Source of the DNA: Ectothiorhodospira mobilis
GTDB lineage: Bacteria; Pseudomonadota; Gammaproteobacteria; Ectothiorhodospirales; Ectothiorhodospiraceae
Direction of reading: 5' to 3'
Assembly (NCBI RefSeq): GCF_016584115.1
Contig: NZ_NRSK01000012.1
Span: forward strand, 1 to 64,000
DNA: 64,000 nt
The notes below the pieces were generated by a model. That model searched no databases and was not told the DNA's origin. It saw only the letters and a list, made by a program, of their open reading frames with translations. Shown one piece after another: positions 24,810 through 34,283 of the stretch (its first letter is position 1; every line of letters begins with the position of its first letter). Position numbers and translations under genes: made by a program.

Positions 24810-26594
24810 ATGAGAACCGCCCGCGCCATCCTCCCCCCCGCCGCGGGCGGTCCCGGCCGGCGGCGGACATGGGGCCAGGCCATGGGCCTGCTCGGACTCT
24901 GCCTGCTCCTGGCCCCGCCCCTGACGGCCCAGACACGGCCCACCCTGGAGATCCGTGGCGTGGAAGGGGCCCCGGCGGAGAACATCCGCGCCCACCTGAA
25001 CCTGGAGCGGGCGGACTGCAACCTGCCCGCCTGGCAGGAGGCTCCGTTGCTGGAGGATGCCGAGGCGGACATCCGCCGCGCCCTGAGGGCCCTGGGCTTC
25101 TATACCCCCAGCGTCGACCTGGACCTGCGGCGCACCGGGGACTGCTGGCAACTGGAGGCACACGTGGCGCCCGGTGCGGCGGTGCGGGTACAGCGCGTGG
25201 AGATCCGTCTGCAGGGAGAGGCGGCGGAGGACCCGGCCTTCAGCGCCCTGCTGGAGGCCCCCCCCATCCGCGAGGGCCAGGTCCTGCGCCATGACGACTA
25301 CGCCCGGCTGAAATCCGAACTGGGCCGCCTGGCCTCCGCCCGGGGCTATTTCGACAACCGCTTCACGCGCACAGAGCTGCGGGTGGACCCCAAGGCCCGG
25401 AGCGCCCAGGTCCTCGTCCACATGGACAGCGGCCCCCGCTACCGCCTGGGTGCGGTCACCCTGGAACAGGACGCCTTCCACGAGCCCCTGCTGCGGCGCT
25501 TCGTGCCCTTTGCGGAGGGGGAACCCTACGCCACGGAGCCGCTGATCCGCATGCAGCAGGCCTTCATCGACAGCGGCTACTTCAGCCAGGTGCGGGTGGA
25601 GCCGCAACCCGGCGCCGCCGGCGACCGGTCGGTCCCCATCCATGTGCGCCTGACCCCGCGCAACCGCTGGTCCTACCTGGCGGGGATCGGTGCCAGCACC
25701 GACACCGGACCGCGCCTGCGCCTGGGGGTGGAGAACCACCGCGCCAACCGCGCGGGCCACCGCTACGATGCCCGGCTGGAACTCTCCCCGGTACGTTCCA
25801 GTGCCAACCTGGACTACGAGATCCCCCGGGGGGACCCCGCCCGGGAACGCATCCAGCTCAGCGCCGGCTGGCAGACCGAGGACACCGACAGCAGCGACAG
25901 CGACCTCTATGGCCTGGGCATCGCCCATGTGCGGCAGATGCCCTCCGGCTGGATGCGGACCCGCGCCCTGCGCTACGAACGGGAGACCTACCGCATCTCC
26001 GGCGAGGAGGACACCAGCCATCTGCTCATCCCCAGCCTGGAACTGAGCCGCACCCGGGCCGACGACCCCGTCTTCCCGCGGCGGGGCTGGCACCTGAGGG
26101 GCACCCTGCGGGGGGCCGCCGAACCCATCCTCTCCTCCACCAGCTTCCTCCAGGCCCACGGCAGCGCCAAGTACATCCGTCCCCTGGGACAGGGCCGTCT
26201 GCTGCTGCGGGCCGAACTGGGCGCCACCAGCGTGGACCACCTGGAACAACTGCCCAGCTCCCTGCGCTTCTTCGCCGGCGGGGACGCCAGCGTGCGGGGC
26301 TACGCCTACCAGGCCCTGGGCCCGCGGGATGCCGACGGCGAGGTCATCGGCGGACGCCATCTCATCGCCGCCAGCCTGGAGGTGGACCATCCCGTGAAGG
26401 GCCCCTGGGGCGTGGCCGCCTTCATCGATGGCGGCAATACCTTCAACCGTCTGGGGGACTACAGCCCCCGCTACGGCGCCGGCGTGGGCCTGCGCTGGCG
26501 CTCCCCCATCGGCCCCGTGCGGGTGGACCTGGCCCACCCCCTGGACGGGGACGATCTCGTGCGCCTGCATCTGAGCATGGGGATGGACCTGTGA
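24810..26594 (+). CDS. tamA: Translocation and assembly module outer-membrane subunit TamA
   Basis: This 594-residue Omp85-family protein has a signal peptide (hydrophobic core GLLGLCLLLAPP, cleavage after about residue 40). Three POTRA domains follow at about 45-270, and a 16-strand beta-barrel fills the rest, with the typical surface-loop motif RFFAGGDASVRGYAY and the final strand VDLAHPLDGDDLVRLHLSMG. It sits in the outer membrane and works with TamB in moving proteins or phospholipids to the outer leaflet. ATG 24810 gives an unusually long N-region before the signal helix; ATG 24882 would give a conventional one and is an alternative. It overlaps tamB by GTGA. Confidence 0.93.
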   Translation: MRTARAILPPAAGGPGRRRTWGQAMGLLGLCLLLAPPLTAQTRPTLEIRGVEGAPAENIRAHLNLERADCNLPAWQEAPLLEDAEADIRRALRALGFYTPSVDLDLRRTGDCWQLEAHVAPGAAVRVQRVEIRLQGEAAEDPAFSALLEAPPIREGQVLRHDDYARLKSELGRLASARGYFDNRFTRTELRVDPKARSAQVLVHMDSGPRYRLGAVTLEQDAFHEPLLRRFVPFAEGEPYATEPLIRMQQAFIDSGYFSQVRVEPQPGAAGDRSVPIHVRLTPRNRWSYLAGIGASTDTGPRLRLGVENHRANRAGHRYDARLELSPVRSSANLDYEIPRGDPARERIQLSAGWQTEDTDSSDSDLYGLGIAHVRQMPSGWMRTRALRYERETYRISGEEDTSHLLIPSLELSRTRADDPVFPRRGWHLRGTLRGAAEPILSSTSFLQAHGSAKYIRPLGQGRLLLRAELGATSVDHLEQLPSSLRFFAGGDASVRGYAYQALGPRDADGEVIGGRHLIAASLEVDHPVKGPWGVAAFIDGGNTFNRLGDYSPRYGAGVGLRWRSPIGPVRVDLAHPLDGDDLVRLHLSMGMDL

Positions 26595-29500
26595 CGGGCC
26601 GGGTGCGCCGTCTCACCCGGACCCTGGCCATCACCCTGGCCCTGGTGCCGCTGCTGCTGGCCGCCCTGCTCCTGCTGGCGGTGACCACCCAGCCCGGCGC
26701 CCGCCTGCTGCTGCACCAGGGGGCAGGCTTCCTCCCCGGGGAACTGCAGATCGGCGGGATCCAGGGCAGTCTGGCCGGGGGTCTGCAGCTGCGGGACCTG
26801 ACCTACACCCATCCCGCCCTGCGGGCCCGGGCAGAGCAACTGGACCTGGATCTGGACCTGACCGCCCTGGTGCAGCGGACCGTGCAGGTGGACCACCTGG
26901 CAACCCGGGGCCTGGAGGTCATCCTCACCCCCGGCGAGGAGGCCCCCGACCCGGCCCGGGCCCCCTTCACCCTGCCCGACGCCATCCCCATGCCCGTCAC
27001 CGTAGACCTGCGCCAGGGGGTGCTCCAGGACAGCCGCATCCACCCCACCGCAGACGGCGATCCCATTGTCGTGGACCGGCTCGCCCTGGGCCTGCACCTG
27101 GACGCCCGCCGCCTGCAGCTGCGCCACCTGGACCTGCAGGCCCCCCAGGGACGCATCCAGGCCCTGGGACGGGTGACCCTGGCGCGGCCCTACGCCCTGG
27201 GCCTGGCCGCCGACTGGTCCCTGACCCTGCCCCCGGCAGCCGCCCGGCCCCTGCCGGCGGACCGGGCGCAGGGCCGCCTGGTGCTGGACGGGGATCTCAC
27301 CGACCTGGCCCTGCAACACCACCTGCGTTCCCCCCTGCAGGCCCACACCGCAGGCCGCATCCGTCATCCCCTCACCGCCCCCGTCTGGGATCTGAACCAT
27401 CGGTGGGAGGCCCTGACCCTGGCCCTGCCGGAGGATCGTCGGCTGCAGCTGGATGGCGGCACCCTGGTGACCCGGGGGGATCCCGGCGACTACCGCCTGG
27501 GCCTGCACACCACCCTGACCGCCGCCCCCCTGCCCCGCCAGGACCTGGCCCTCTCCGCCCGGGGGGATACCCAAGGCCTGCAACTGGCCCCCCTGAGCCT
27601 CTCCGGGGAGGCCGGGCAACTGCAGGTGGCGGGGCGGGTCGGCTGGGCCCGGGGCCTGGACTGGATGCTGGAGCTGAATGGCCGGGACCTGGTCCCATCC
27701 GTCCTCGCCCCCCAGCTGCCGGGCCGGCTGCAGCTGCGGGCCGACACCCGGGGCCGCCTGGCTCCCGATGCCCCCCTGGAGGTCCGGGTGAACCTGGCGC
27801 AGCTCTCCGGCACCCTGCGCGACCGCCCCATCCAGGGCCATGGCGAGGTCCGGGTGAGCGGCCGCCGGCTGGAGATCCCCGGGCTGCACCTGGCCGCGGG
27901 GGACAACCGCCTGGAGGCCCGGGGCCGCCTGGCGGACACCCTGGATCTGGATTTTCGCCTCCAGGCCCCGACCCTGGAGACCCTGTGGCCCGGACTCCTG
28001 GGCCGACTCGAGGCCGAAGGCCAGGTTCAGGGCCCCTCGGAGGCGCCGGTGCTCACCGCCCGGGCCCGGGGCGAAGGCCTGGAACTGGGGGGCCTGGGCC
28101 TGACTCAACTCAATCTGGACCTGCAGGCCGGTGCCGCAGCGAATGCCCCCCTGGGGCTGGACCTGCGCCTGGGGAATCTGCGCACCACCGCCGGCACCGT
28201 ACTGGAAGAACTGACCCTGGAGGGGCGGGGCACCGCGGCCGACCACCATCTGACCCTGGCCCTGGCAGGCCGCGACACCCGGGGGCAACTGGCCCTGGAG
28301 GGGAGCCTGCCCGGCGGCCTGCTGTCCGGCCCACCCCGCTGGAGCGGCGTCCTCACCACCCTGGACATCCGCCCCCCCATGGGGGGTCCCTGGGCCCTTC
28401 AGGAACCCGTGGCCCTGCACGCCGCTGCCAACGCCGCCGGCGCCGATCCCCTCTGCCTGCAACAGGGCGGGGCCCGCCTCTGCCTGCAGGGGGACTGGTC
28501 CGACGAGACCGGCGTCACCCGGGCCGAGGCCCGGCTCACGCAGCTGCCCCTGGACCTGCTAGAGGCCTGGCTGCCCCCCAATCTGGGCCTGGAGGGACAA
28601 CTGGACGGCGGGGCCCGCCTGCGCCTGGACCCGGAGCGGACCCCAGCGTGGACCCTGGAGGCCCACCTGACCCCGGGGGCCGGCCACCTGCGGATCCTGG
28701 ATGAGGAAGGTACCCGGCAGACAGTCCCCTTCCGCAATGCCCGGGCCGATCTGCAGTTGCAGGGGCGGGACCTGGAAGCGAGCCTGGCATTGGACATCGC
28801 CAGCCAGGGCCGCATCCGGGGCCAACTGCAGGGCCTGGGCCGGGAGGACGGGGACCTGGCCCTGGACGGCCGGGCGGAGCTGACCCTGGAGGATCTCACC
28901 TGGCTGGATCCCCTGATCCCCCAGATGCGGGACCTGAAAGGACGTGTACAGGGGGACCTGGATATCGGCGGCCGCCTGCAGGCCCCCCGGCTGGACGGCC
29001 ACCTGGCCCTGTCCGGGGGAACGGTCACCCTGCCCGAGGCGGGCATCACCCTGGAGGAGATCCACCTGGACCTGCACAACGAAGGCCGGGAGCGCCTGCA
29101 ACTCACCGGACGGATGCGTTCCGGGGAAGGCAACCTGACTCTGGAAGGCGAGGTGCAGCGGGGCGGGGACGGTCCGCCCCCGGTGCGCCTGCAGGTCCGG
29201 GGGGAGGACTTCCTGGCCCTGCGCCGCCCGGATGTGCAGGTGGTGATCTCCCCGGATCTGGACGTCACCACCATCGGCCGGCGCGTCATTGTCACCGGTG
29301 ACGTGGCCGTGCCCCGGGCCCGGGTGGAACTGGTGGAGCTACCCCCCCAGGCCGTGGCCGTCTCGGGGGACGAGATCATCGTGCAGGAGGCGGGGGAGGA
29401 ACCCGGGGAACCGCTGGTGGTGGTGGCCCGGTTGGGGGTCACCCTGGGGGAGGATGTGCGCATCCGCGGCTACGGCCTGGATGCCCGCCTCGGGGGGACG

Positions 29501-30127
29501 CTCAAGGTGCAGCAATCCCCGGGGCTGCCCACGCGGCTACTGGGGCAGATCCGCATCCCCGAGGGCCGCTACAAGGCCTACGGCCAGGACCTCACCGTGG
29601 AGCGGGGGCTGCTGCTGTTCCAGGGCCCGCCGGAGAACCCGGGGCTGGACCTGCGGGCCGTGCGCCGCATCCCTGCCCATGAGGTGACGGTGGGCCTGGA
29701 GATGGGTGGCACCCTGGAACAGCCCCGCTCCCGGGTGTTCTCCGAGCCGCCCATGGAGGAGACCGAGGCCCTGGCCTTCCTGGTCACCGGCCGCCCCCTG
29801 TCCGGGGCCGGCGAGGGGGACGGCAATGCCATCGCCTCCGCCATCGCCCTCTACGGCATCGAGCGCGGGGCCTTCATCACCGACCGCCTGGGCAGCGAAC
29901 TGGGCCTGGACGAATTCACCGTGGACACGGAGACGGGCCTGGACGAGGCCGCCCTGATGATGGGCAAGCAGCTCTCCTCCCGGCTGTTCCTGCGCTACAG
30001 CGTCGGCCTGTTCGACCGGGTGAACACCCTCATGCTGCGCTACAGCCTGTCCCCCCACCTGAGCCTGGAGACCCAGTCCAGTTCGGAGGCCCAGAGCATG
30101 GACCTGATCTACCGCCTGGAGCGCTGA
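26591..30127 (+). CDS. tamB: Translocation and assembly module inner-membrane subunit TamB
   Basis: This 1,178-residue AsmA-like protein is anchored by one N-terminal membrane helix (ALVPLLLAALLLLAV, residues about 15-35) and otherwise forms a long periplasm-spanning beta-groove. The C-terminal TamB/DUF490 domain, from about 840 on, has VVISPDLDVTTIGRRVIVTG, then LLGQIRIPEGRYKAYGQDL and LFQGPPENPGLDLRAVR, ending in a hydrophobic strand-rich region that contacts TamA. GTG 26591 overlaps the tamA stop by four bases. The reading frame is open throughout, and length is close to E. coli TamB (1,259). Confidence 0.94.
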   Translation: MTGRVRRLTRTLAITLALVPLLLAALLLLAVTTQPGARLLLHQGAGFLPGELQIGGIQGSLAGGLQLRDLTYTHPALRARAEQLDLDLDLTALVQRTVQVDHLATRGLEVILTPGEEAPDPARAPFTLPDAIPMPVTVDLRQGVLQDSRIHPTADGDPIVVDRLALGLHLDARRLQLRHLDLQAPQGRIQALGRVTLARPYALGLAADWSLTLPPAAARPLPADRAQGRLVLDGDLTDLALQHHLRSPLQAHTAGRIRHPLTAPVWDLNHRWEALTLALPEDRRLQLDGGTLVTRGDPGDYRLGLHTTLTAAPLPRQDLALSARGDTQGLQLAPLSLSGEAGQLQVAGRVGWARGLDWMLELNGRDLVPSVLAPQLPGRLQLRADTRGRLAPDAPLEVRVNLAQLSGTLRDRPIQGHGEVRVSGRRLEIPGLHLAAGDNRLEARGRLADTLDLDFRLQAPTLETLWPGLLGRLEAEGQVQGPSEAPVLTARARGEGLELGGLGLTQLNLDLQAGAAANAPLGLDLRLGNLRTTAGTVLEELTLEGRGTAADHHLTLALAGRDTRGQLALEGSLPGGLLSGPPRWSGVLTTLDIRPPMGGPWALQEPVALHAAANAAGADPLCLQQGGARLCLQGDWSDETGVTRAEARLTQLPLDLLEAWLPPNLGLEGQLDGGARLRLDPERTPAWTLEAHLTPGAGHLRILDEEGTRQTVPFRNARADLQLQGRDLEASLALDIASQGRIRGQLQGLGREDGDLALDGRAELTLEDLTWLDPLIPQMRDLKGRVQGDLDIGGRLQAPRLDGHLALSGGTVTLPEAGITLEEIHLDLHNEGRERLQLTGRMRSGEGNLTLEGEVQRGGDGPPPVRLQVRGEDFLALRRPDVQVVISPDLDVTTIGRRVIVTGDVAVPRARVELVELPPQAVAVSGDEIIVQEAGEEPGEPLVVVARLGVTLGEDVRIRGYGLDARLGGTLKVQQSPGLPTRLLGQIRIPEGRYKAYGQDLTVERGLLLFQGPPENPGLDLRAVRRIPAHEVTVGLEMGGTLEQPRSRVFSEPPMEETEALAFLVTGRPLSGAGEGDGNAIASAIALYGIERGAFITDRLGSELGLDEFTVDTETGLDEAALMMGKQLSSRLFLRYSVGLFDRVNTLMLRYSLSPHLSLETQSSSEAQSMDLIYRLER

Positions 30128-30150
30128 GCGCCGGGGTCAGCCCCCGGCGC
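30128..30150. terminator. GC-rich hairpin between convergent tamB and DUF1523 gene
   Basis: GCGCCGGGG, a four-base loop TCAG, then CCCCGGCGC (with one extra C) form a strong hairpin exactly at the stop codons of the two convergent genes. There is no T-run on either side, so it would act as a pausing or 3'-end-protecting structure rather than a textbook intrinsic terminator. Confidence 0.45.
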
Positions 30151-30565
30151 CGGAGGCCCCTTCCGCCAGCCCGTCCTCATCCCGGGGCACCGCCCGCAGG
30201 CAGCGCTCGGGGGCCTCGATGGCGGTGGCATTGGGGAACATGCTCATGAACGGGATGCGCCAGCCGTAGCCGTGCACGATCACGGCCTCCTCCGGGCAGC
30301 GTTCCTTGACGCGCCGGGCAACGGACTGCAGATCCGCCGAGTCGAACTTGAAGTACGGAGGGAAGAAACCGGCATCCTCGTTGCGGAAGATGAGGGTCCT
30401 GGAGGTGCCGGCGTACACCGTTTCGATACGATACTGGATATCCCGTCCATCACCGGTGGTGCCGGTGATCTGCACCTCCCAGGAATCGGGTCCCCAGCGC
30501 AGCCAGGTGAAGACCAGAAGCAGCACCAGGAGGGTGATGAGGAAGGTGAGCAGTTTCTTCTTCAT
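30137..30565 (-). CDS. DUF1523-family membrane-anchored protein
   Basis: This 142-residue protein has a single N-terminal membrane helix (LLTFLITLLVLLLVFTWLRW, residues about 4-23) and a periplasmic domain of the DUF1523 type, with conserved ETVYAGTSRTLIFRNEDAGF and FKFDSADLQSVARRV stretches. ATG 30565 starts MKKKLL, a typical anchor N-terminus; the longer frame has no support. No enzymatic motif is visible and the function of the family is unknown. It lies 116 bp after ilvD on the same strand. Confidence 0.85.
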   Translation of the reverse strand: MKKKLLTFLITLLVLLLVFTWLRWGPDSWEVQITGTTGDGRDIQYRIETVYAGTSRTLIFRNEDAGFFPPYFKFDSADLQSVARRVKERCPEEAVIVHGYGWRIPFMSMFPNATAIEAPERCLRAVPRDEDGLAEGASGAGG

Positions 30566-30681
30566 GATGGCCAACGTCCTCGCAATGGGGGCCTCGGGAT
30601 CCTCTGCAGGACAAGGATCCCGTGGTGATGGGATGCCCGGGGGCCCGGGCAGGGCCACCCCCGGGCGGTCTCCCGGGAAGA

Positions 30682-32544
30682 CTAGCGCCTCGGGGTCACC
30701 TGGGAGAGGTCACGCACGGCCCCCTGGGAGGCGGAACTGGCCAGGAGGGCGTAGGCCTGGAGGGCTCGGCTCACCACCCGCTGCCGGTTTGCGGGCTTCC
30801 AGGCCCGGTCCTCGCCCCGGGCCTCCATGGCGGCCCGGCGCCGGGACAGGGTCTCTTCGTCCACGGCGATGCGGATACTGCGCCCGGGGATGTCGATCTC
30901 GATGGTATCCCCTTCCTCCACCAGGGCGATGTTGCCCCCCTCGGCCGCCTCGGGGGAGACATGGCCGATGGACAGCCCCGAGGTGCCGCCGGAGAAGCGC
31001 CCGTCGGTGATCAGGGCGCAGGCCTTGCCCAGCCCCCTGGATTTCAGGTAGCTGGTGGGATAGAGCATCTCCTGCATGCCGGGGCCGCCCTTGGGACCCT
31101 CGTAGCGGATGATCACCACATCCCCCGCCTGCACCCGGTCCCCCAGGATCGCCTCCACGGCGGATTCCTGGCTCTCGAAGACCCGGGCCGGACCGGAGAA
31201 CACCAGGATGCTCTCGTCCACGCCGGCGGTCTTGACGATGCAGCCGTCACTGGCCAGGTTGCCATGGAGCACCGCCAGGCCGCCGTCGCTGGAATAGGCA
31301 TGGGCGATGTCGCGGATGCAGCCACCGCTGCGGTCCAGGTCCGGGCTGTCCCAGGTCTGGGACTGGGAGAAGGCCTCCTGGCTCGGCACGCCGCCGGGGG
31401 CCGCCAGGTAGCGCTGGCGGGCCGCGTCGGTGCAGGTGTCCCGCATCAGGTCCCAGGCATCCAGGGCCTCGCCCAGGGTGGGGGCGTGCACGGTATGGGC
31501 ATCCCGGTGCAACAGCCCGCCCCGGTCCAGTTCCCCCAGGATCCCCAGCACGCCGCCAGCACGGTGCACGTCCTCCATGTGATACTGCTGCGTCGCCGGG
31601 GCCACCTTGCAGATGTTGGGCACCCGCCGGGAGAGGCGGTCGATGTCGGTCATGTCGAAGGCCACCTCCCCTTCCCGGGCCGCCGCCAGCAGGTGCAGCA
31701 CGGTGTTGGTGGAACCGCCCATGGCGATGTCCAGGCTCATGGCGTTCTCGAAGGCCTCCCGGGTGGCGATGGACCGGGGCAGTACCGAGGCGTCATCCCC
31801 CTCGTAGTAGCGCCTGGCCAGATCGACGATGCGCCGGCCCGCCTCCAGGAACAGCTCCTTGCGGGCGGCATGGGTGGCCAGCAGGGAGCCGTTGCCCGGC
31901 AGGGAGAGCCCCAGGGCCTCGGTGAGGCAGTTCATGGAATTGGCGGTGAACATGCCCGAACAGGAGCCGCAGGTGGGGCAGGCGGAGCGTTCCAGACTCA
32001 TCACGTCCTCGTCGCTCTCGCCGGGGGTGGCGGCGGCCACCATGGCGTCCACCAGGTCCAGATGGATCACCTGCTCCCCCCGCTGCACCTTGCCCGCCTC
32101 CATGGGACCGCCGGAGACGAAGATCACGGGGATGTTCAGGCGCATGGCGGCATTGAGCATCCCGGGGGTGATCTTGTCGCAGTTGGAGATGCACACCAGG
32201 GCATCGGCGCAATGGGCGTTGACCATGTATTCCACGGCGTCGGCGATCACCTCCCGGGAAGGCAGGGAGTAGAGCATGCCGCCGTGGCCCATGGCGATGC
32301 CGTCGTCCACGGCGATGGTGTTGAATTCCTTGGCCACGCCGCCGGCCTTCTCGATCTCCCGGGCCACCAGCTGGCCCAGGTCCTTCAGGTGCACGTGTCC
32401 GGGCACGAACTGGGTGAAGGAGTTGGCGATGGCGATGATGGGTTTGTCGAAGTCCCCGTCCTTCATGCCGGTGGCGCGCCACAGGGCGCGGGCCCCGGCC
32501 ATGTTGCGTCCGTGGGTGGTGGTGCGGGATCTGTACTCGGGCAT
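30682..32544 (-). CDS. ilvD: Dihydroxy-acid dehydratase
   Basis: This 620-residue iron-sulfur enzyme converts 2,3-dihydroxy-3-methyl acids to 2-keto acids in branched-chain amino acid synthesis. It follows E. coli IlvD along its whole length. Cluster ligands are in [13 protein letters not shown] and [19 protein letters not shown]. The serine-rich active-site region near the C-terminus is [20 protein letters not shown], and the magnesium-site stretch is [20 protein letters not shown]. Start ATG 32544 ([20 protein letters not shown]) matches the family. It is transcribed away from the sigma-54 activator gene at 32823, from the shared region that holds an inverted repeat at 32553-32591. Confidence 0.97.
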   Translation of the reverse strand: MPEYRSRTTTHGRNMAGARALWRATGMKDGDFDKPIIAIANSFTQFVPGHVHLKDLGQLVAREIEKAGGVAKEFNTIAVDDGIAMGHGGMLYSLPSREVIADAVEYMVNAHCADALVCISNCDKITPGMLNAAMRLNIPVIFVSGGPMEAGKVQRGEQVIHLDLVDAMVAAATPGESDEDVMSLERSACPTCGSCSGMFTANSMNCLTEALGLSLPGNGSLLATHAARKELFLEAGRRIVDLARRYYEGDDASVLPRSIATREAFENAMSLDIAMGGSTNTVLHLLAAAREGEVAFDMTDIDRLSRRVPNICKVAPATQQYHMEDVHRAGGVLGILGELDRGGLLHRDAHTVHAPTLGEALDAWDLMRDTCTDAARQRYLAAPGGVPSQEAFSQSQTWDSPDLDRSGGCIRDIAHAYSSDGGLAVLHGNLASDGCIVKTAGVDESILVFSGPARVFESQESAVEAILGDRVQAGDVVIIRYEGPKGGPGMQEMLYPTSYLKSRGLGKACALITDGRFSGGTSGLSIGHVSPEAAEGGNIALVEEGDTIEIDIPGRSIRIAVDEETLSRRRAAMEARGEDRAWKPANRQRVVSRALQAYALLASSASQGAVRDLSQVTPRR

Positions 32545-32552
32545 GGCGCGAT

Positions 32553-32591
32553 CCAGGGTGTTTGAACGATAGGCCTCATTTTACACCCTGG
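32553..32591. promoter_or_regulatory. Inverted repeat between ilvD and the sigma-54 activator gene
   Basis: CCAGGGTGT at 32553-32561 is mirrored exactly by ACACCCTGG at 32583-32591, with 21 bases between. The repeat starts nine bases upstream of the ilvD start codon and could be a protein-binding operator or form a leader hairpin. Nine perfect pairs at this position are unlikely to be chance, but the binding protein is not known. Confidence 0.45.
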
Positions 32592-32822
32592 GTCAACGTC
32601 CGGGGCAGCGGGATGGCATCTGTCGTCCCGGTTTACAGAAAGGGTCGAGGGGGCTACCCCTTCCTCATCCAAGCCACTGATCCGGGAGATGAACCCGATT
32701 TAGGCATCATTCCTGCTTACAACCTCGTGCCGCCCCCTGTGCCGGCGGCATCCCCTCCCCGGGCAAAAGCGCATGCCCCCGTCCCGGGATGCACACCGCA
32801 CCCGCCCCACCGGCACAGGTCC

Positions 32823-34220
32823 ATGGAGGCCCATACCCAGATGGATTCCGGTTCCCGCTCCGCCCAGCGACTGCTCTGGCTCGCCCCCATGGACGTGGAC
32901 ACGGCACCCTGTCCGCAAGGCCCATGGGAATGGCAGCGGGCCGACTCCCTGCGCCGGGGGGAACAGATCCTGGAGGAGCAGCGGATCCTGGTGGGCATCT
33001 TCCTGCTGGCGCGCAAGGGCCTGGACAACCTGCCGCATCTGGAGGCCTTCCTGCGGCGGCACTGCCAGGTGGAGTGGGTGGCGCTGGTGGATCCGGAGCT
33101 GCTCTGGGAACCCCGGGTACGGGATCTCCTGGGTCACTGGTGCTATGACTTCCACTCCACGCCCGTGGACCCCAACCGCCTGCGGGTGATCCTGGGCCAC
33201 GCCCTGGGCATGGCCCGGTTGCTCACCTGCGGGGAACCCGGCCCCCTGCCGGGACAGGCCGGGGGCCTGCTGGTGGGCGAGAGCCCCGCCATGCGCCAGG
33301 TCCTGCGCACCATCACCAAGGTGGGACGGGTGGACGCCCCCGTGCTGATCACCGGCGAGAGCGGCACCGGCAAGGAACTGGCGGCCCGGGCCGTGCACGA
33401 TGCCTCCCCCCGGGCCAGTGGCCCCTTCGAGGCCATCAACTGCGCCGCCGTGCCCGCCGCCCTGGTGCAGTCCGAGCTCTTCGGCCACGAGCGCGGGGCG
33501 TTCACCGGCGCCCACCGGGCCCGCCAGGGGCACGTGTGCCGGGCCGATGGCGGCACCCTGTTCCTGGACGAGATCGGCGATCTGCCCCTGGAGGTGCAGT
33601 CCACCCTGCTGCGCTTTCTGCAGAACCAGACCGTGCAACGCATCGGCAGCGACCGGGAGGAGAAGGTGGACGTGCGCGTGGTGGCGGCCACCCACGTGGA
33701 CCTGGAGGCGGCCGTGCGGGAGGGCCGCTTCCGCGAAGACCTCTTCTACCGGCTGGATGTCCTGCGCTTTCATCTGCCACCGTTGCGGGACCGGGATGCG
33801 GATGCCGTGCTCCTGGCACGGCACTTCTACCAGACCTTCAGCCGGGAACGGGGGCATCGGGTCAAGGGTTTCAGCGCCGCCGCCCTGGAGGCGATCCGCC
33901 TGCACCGCTGGCCCGGGAACGTACGCGAACTCATCAACCGGGTACGCCGGGCCATGGTGCTGTGTGAGAGCCGCTATATTCAGCCCTGGGACCTGGGACT
34001 GGAGGCCGTGCTGGAGACCCCCGCCAGCCTCCGTCCCCTGGAGGAGGTGCGCGCCGACGCGGAACGGGAGGCCATCACCCGGGCCCTGGCCCTGCACCAG
34101 GGCAACGTCTCCGCCGCCGCGCGGCACCTGGAGGTCTCCCGCATCACCCTCTACCGCATGGCGCGCCGCTACGGCATCCCCCTCCCCGGGTCCCGCGGCG
34201 GCGAAAGTGAAGGGCCATGA
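32823..34220 (+). CDS. Sigma-54-dependent transcriptional activator, VpsR-like
   Basis: This 465-residue activator has an N-terminal receiver-like domain without the usual phospho-acceptor context (residues about 8-135; LLWLAPMDVDTA, ILVGIFLLARKGLDNL), as in VpsR and related proteins. An AAA+ domain follows: Walker A GESGTGKE near 178-185, sigma-54 contact loop GAFTGA near 225-230, and Walker B LFLDEIGD. A Fis-type helix-turn-helix (NVSAAARHLEVSRITLYRMA) closes the protein. The intact GAFTGA loop means it can drive sigma-54 RNA polymerase, unlike some VpsR homologues. ATG 32823 is chosen because similarity starts there. An outer-membrane gene follows after 63 bp, and the facing operon has a sigma-54-type promoter, so I infer that it controls that operon. 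VpsR controls matrix polysaccharide genes in Vibrio. Confidence 0.88.
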   Translation: MEAHTQMDSGSRSAQRLLWLAPMDVDTAPCPQGPWEWQRADSLRRGEQILEEQRILVGIFLLARKGLDNLPHLEAFLRRHCQVEWVALVDPELLWEPRVRDLLGHWCYDFHSTPVDPNRLRVILGHALGMARLLTCGEPGPLPGQAGGLLVGESPAMRQVLRTITKVGRVDAPVLITGESGTGKELAARAVHDASPRASGPFEAINCAAVPAALVQSELFGHERGAFTGAHRARQGHVCRADGGTLFLDEIGDLPLEVQSTLLRFLQNQTVQRIGSDREEKVDVRVVAATHVDLEAAVREGRFREDLFYRLDVLRFHLPPLRDRDADAVLLARHFYQTFSRERGHRVKGFSAAALEAIRLHRWPGNVRELINRVRRAMVLCESRYIQPWDLGLEAVLETPASLRPLEEVRADAEREAITRALALHQGNVSAAARHLEVSRITLYRMARRYGIPLPGSRGGESEGP

Positions 34221-34283
34221 GCTCGCATTCAGCCGCCCTCTGAACATCCGGGGCATCCACCATCCAACACGAGGGACCTGTGC

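Noticed and set aside
26471-28462. A 663-codon minus-strand frame rich in Gly, Gln and Ala.
   Set aside because: It is antisense to tamA/tamB, a common artefact of high-GC coding DNA; the plus strand has signal, domain and overlap evidence.
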